DNA of 6,135 nt from Actinomycetes bacterium. Lineage in GTDB: Bacteria; Actinomycetota; Actinomycetes; Propionibacteriales; Propionibacteriaceae. Shown piece after piece: positions 5,689 to 6,135 of this stretch (position 1 is the stretch's first letter; each line of letters opens with the position of its first letter). Made by a program: the position numbers and the translations under genes. The stretch is taken from positions 1 to 6,135 of the forward strand of contig JAEYUH010000195.1 of NCBI GenBank assembly GCA_023432725.1, written 5' to 3'. A model generated the notes under the pieces. The model was not told the DNA's origin. It ran no database searches and was given only the letters and a program-made list of their open reading frames with translations.

Positions 5689-6135
5689 CTACTTCCCCCC
5701 GAACCGCTGCCTGACGAGGTCGGACGCCGCCGCCACCACCCGCTGCGCGCTGCGTCCGTCGGTGTGGGTGTGGAACTGCGCGGCGAGGCTGCGGCTGTGC
5801 TGTTCGGCTGCTGCCCGTTGGTCGGGGTCGGTGAAGACGGCCTCCAGCGCGGCGAGCGTCCCGGGCCAGGAGGTGGTCCAGCAGCCGCCCGCCAGCTCGG
5901 CGTAGTCGATATAGAGGCCCCGGGTGCCGGCGTACCGCTCGAGGTCGGGAGCGAGCAGCACCACAGGGCGTCCGGTCACCGCGTAGTCGACGAGGATCGA
6001 GGAGTAGTCGGTGACGAGGGCCGCCGCGCCCCACAGCAGCGGCATCGATTCGGGCTGGACGGTCGGTGGCAGCAGCCGGACCCTGGCGCTGCGCCAGTGG
6101 TAGGCGCCGACCCCGAGCAGGTGGGGCCGGATCAC
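5689..6135 (-). CDS. CDP-glycerol glycerophosphotransferase (TagB/TagF-like), C-terminal part
   Basis: The last 148 codons of a gene that enters from the right edge. The stop is the complement of 5689-5691 (TAG). The first visible codon is GTG but reads into VIRPHLLG, an internal motif of the family, so the true start lies outside the window. Key signs, numbered from the edge, are the nucleotide-binding signature LLWGAAALVTDYSSILVDYAVTGRPVVLLAPD (33-64, with TDYSS at 42-46) and the RGLYIDYAELAGG stretch (72-84). These are hallmarks of the CDP-glycerol:poly(glycerophosphate) glycerophosphotransferase family, which builds teichoic-acid-like polyol phosphate chains on the cytoplasmic face of the membrane. 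The C-terminus QRFGGK looks natural. The N-terminal half, including any membrane-binding region or fused glycosyltransferase domain, is not visible, so TagB-like primase and TagF-like polymerase cannot be told apart. It converges on ccdA with a 24-bp gap. Confidence 0.85.
   Translation of the reverse strand: MIRPHLLGVGAYHWRSARVRLLPPTVQPESMPLLWGAAALVTDYSSILVDYAVTGRPVVLLAPDLERYAGTRGLYIDYAELAGGCWTTSWPGTLAALEAVFTDPDQRAAAEQHSRSLAAQFHTHTDGRSAQRVVAAASDLVRQRFGGK

Noticed and set aside
5674..5690. Possible rho-independent terminator hairpin between the convergent genes.
   Set aside because: It has only a 5-bp stem and a 7-nt loop, no T-tract on either side, and overlaps the stop codon of the minus-strand gene.

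Overview
The window is about 6.1 kb of very GC-rich, tightly packed bacterial DNA. Strong G/C bias at third codon positions, frequent GTG starts, 4-bp and 1-bp gene overlaps and putative leaderless GTG starts suggest a high-GC actinobacterium. The protein styles would fit Propionibacteriales or a relative, but genus cannot be fixed from the sequence. It looks like chromosomal core or near-core DNA. I see no transposase, integrase, tRNA, rRNA, CRISPR array or phage gene, and no gene-free stretch longer than 56 bp.

Region 1 (1-2944, + strand) is the distal part of a MoxR/DUF58/VWA (Bat-like) operon. It holds the last 23 codons of a probable MoxR AAA+ ATPase, then a cytosolic DUF58 protein, then two membrane-anchored von Willebrand factor A proteins. 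The genes are chained by a 3-bp gap and GTGA/TGATG overlaps. All three complete proteins keep a metal-binding MIDAS motif. By analogy, the ATPase and MIDAS proteins would act together as a chaperone-like or envelope-stress assembly. The second VWA protein has exactly two cysteines in a domain predicted to lie outside the membrane.

Region 2 (2949-4007, + strand) is a family 2 glycosyltransferase with an ExoA-like N-terminal catalytic domain and a C-terminal membrane region. It starts 4 bp after the VWA gene and may also have its own leaderless promoter.

Region 3 (4064-5664, + strand) follows a 56-bp spacer with a possible -10 box and a small inverted repeat. It is a two-gene thiol-redox operon: a membrane-anchored extracytoplasmic DsbA-like thioredoxin-fold protein with a CPYC active site, overlapping a CcdA-type electron transporter. 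CcdA would pass cytosolic reducing power to the DsbA-like partner.

Region 4 (5689-6135, - strand) is the C-terminal part of a CDP-glycerol glycerophosphotransferase (TagB/TagF-like) gene that runs off the right edge. It converges on ccdA with only 24 bp between the stop codons. Together with the glycosyltransferase it gives the locus a cell-surface flavour.

I found no clear evidence of an undescribed system. The most testable leads are the cysteine pair in the second VWA protein, with a thiol-redox pair encoded close by, and the promoter/inverted-repeat arrangement in front of that redox operon.
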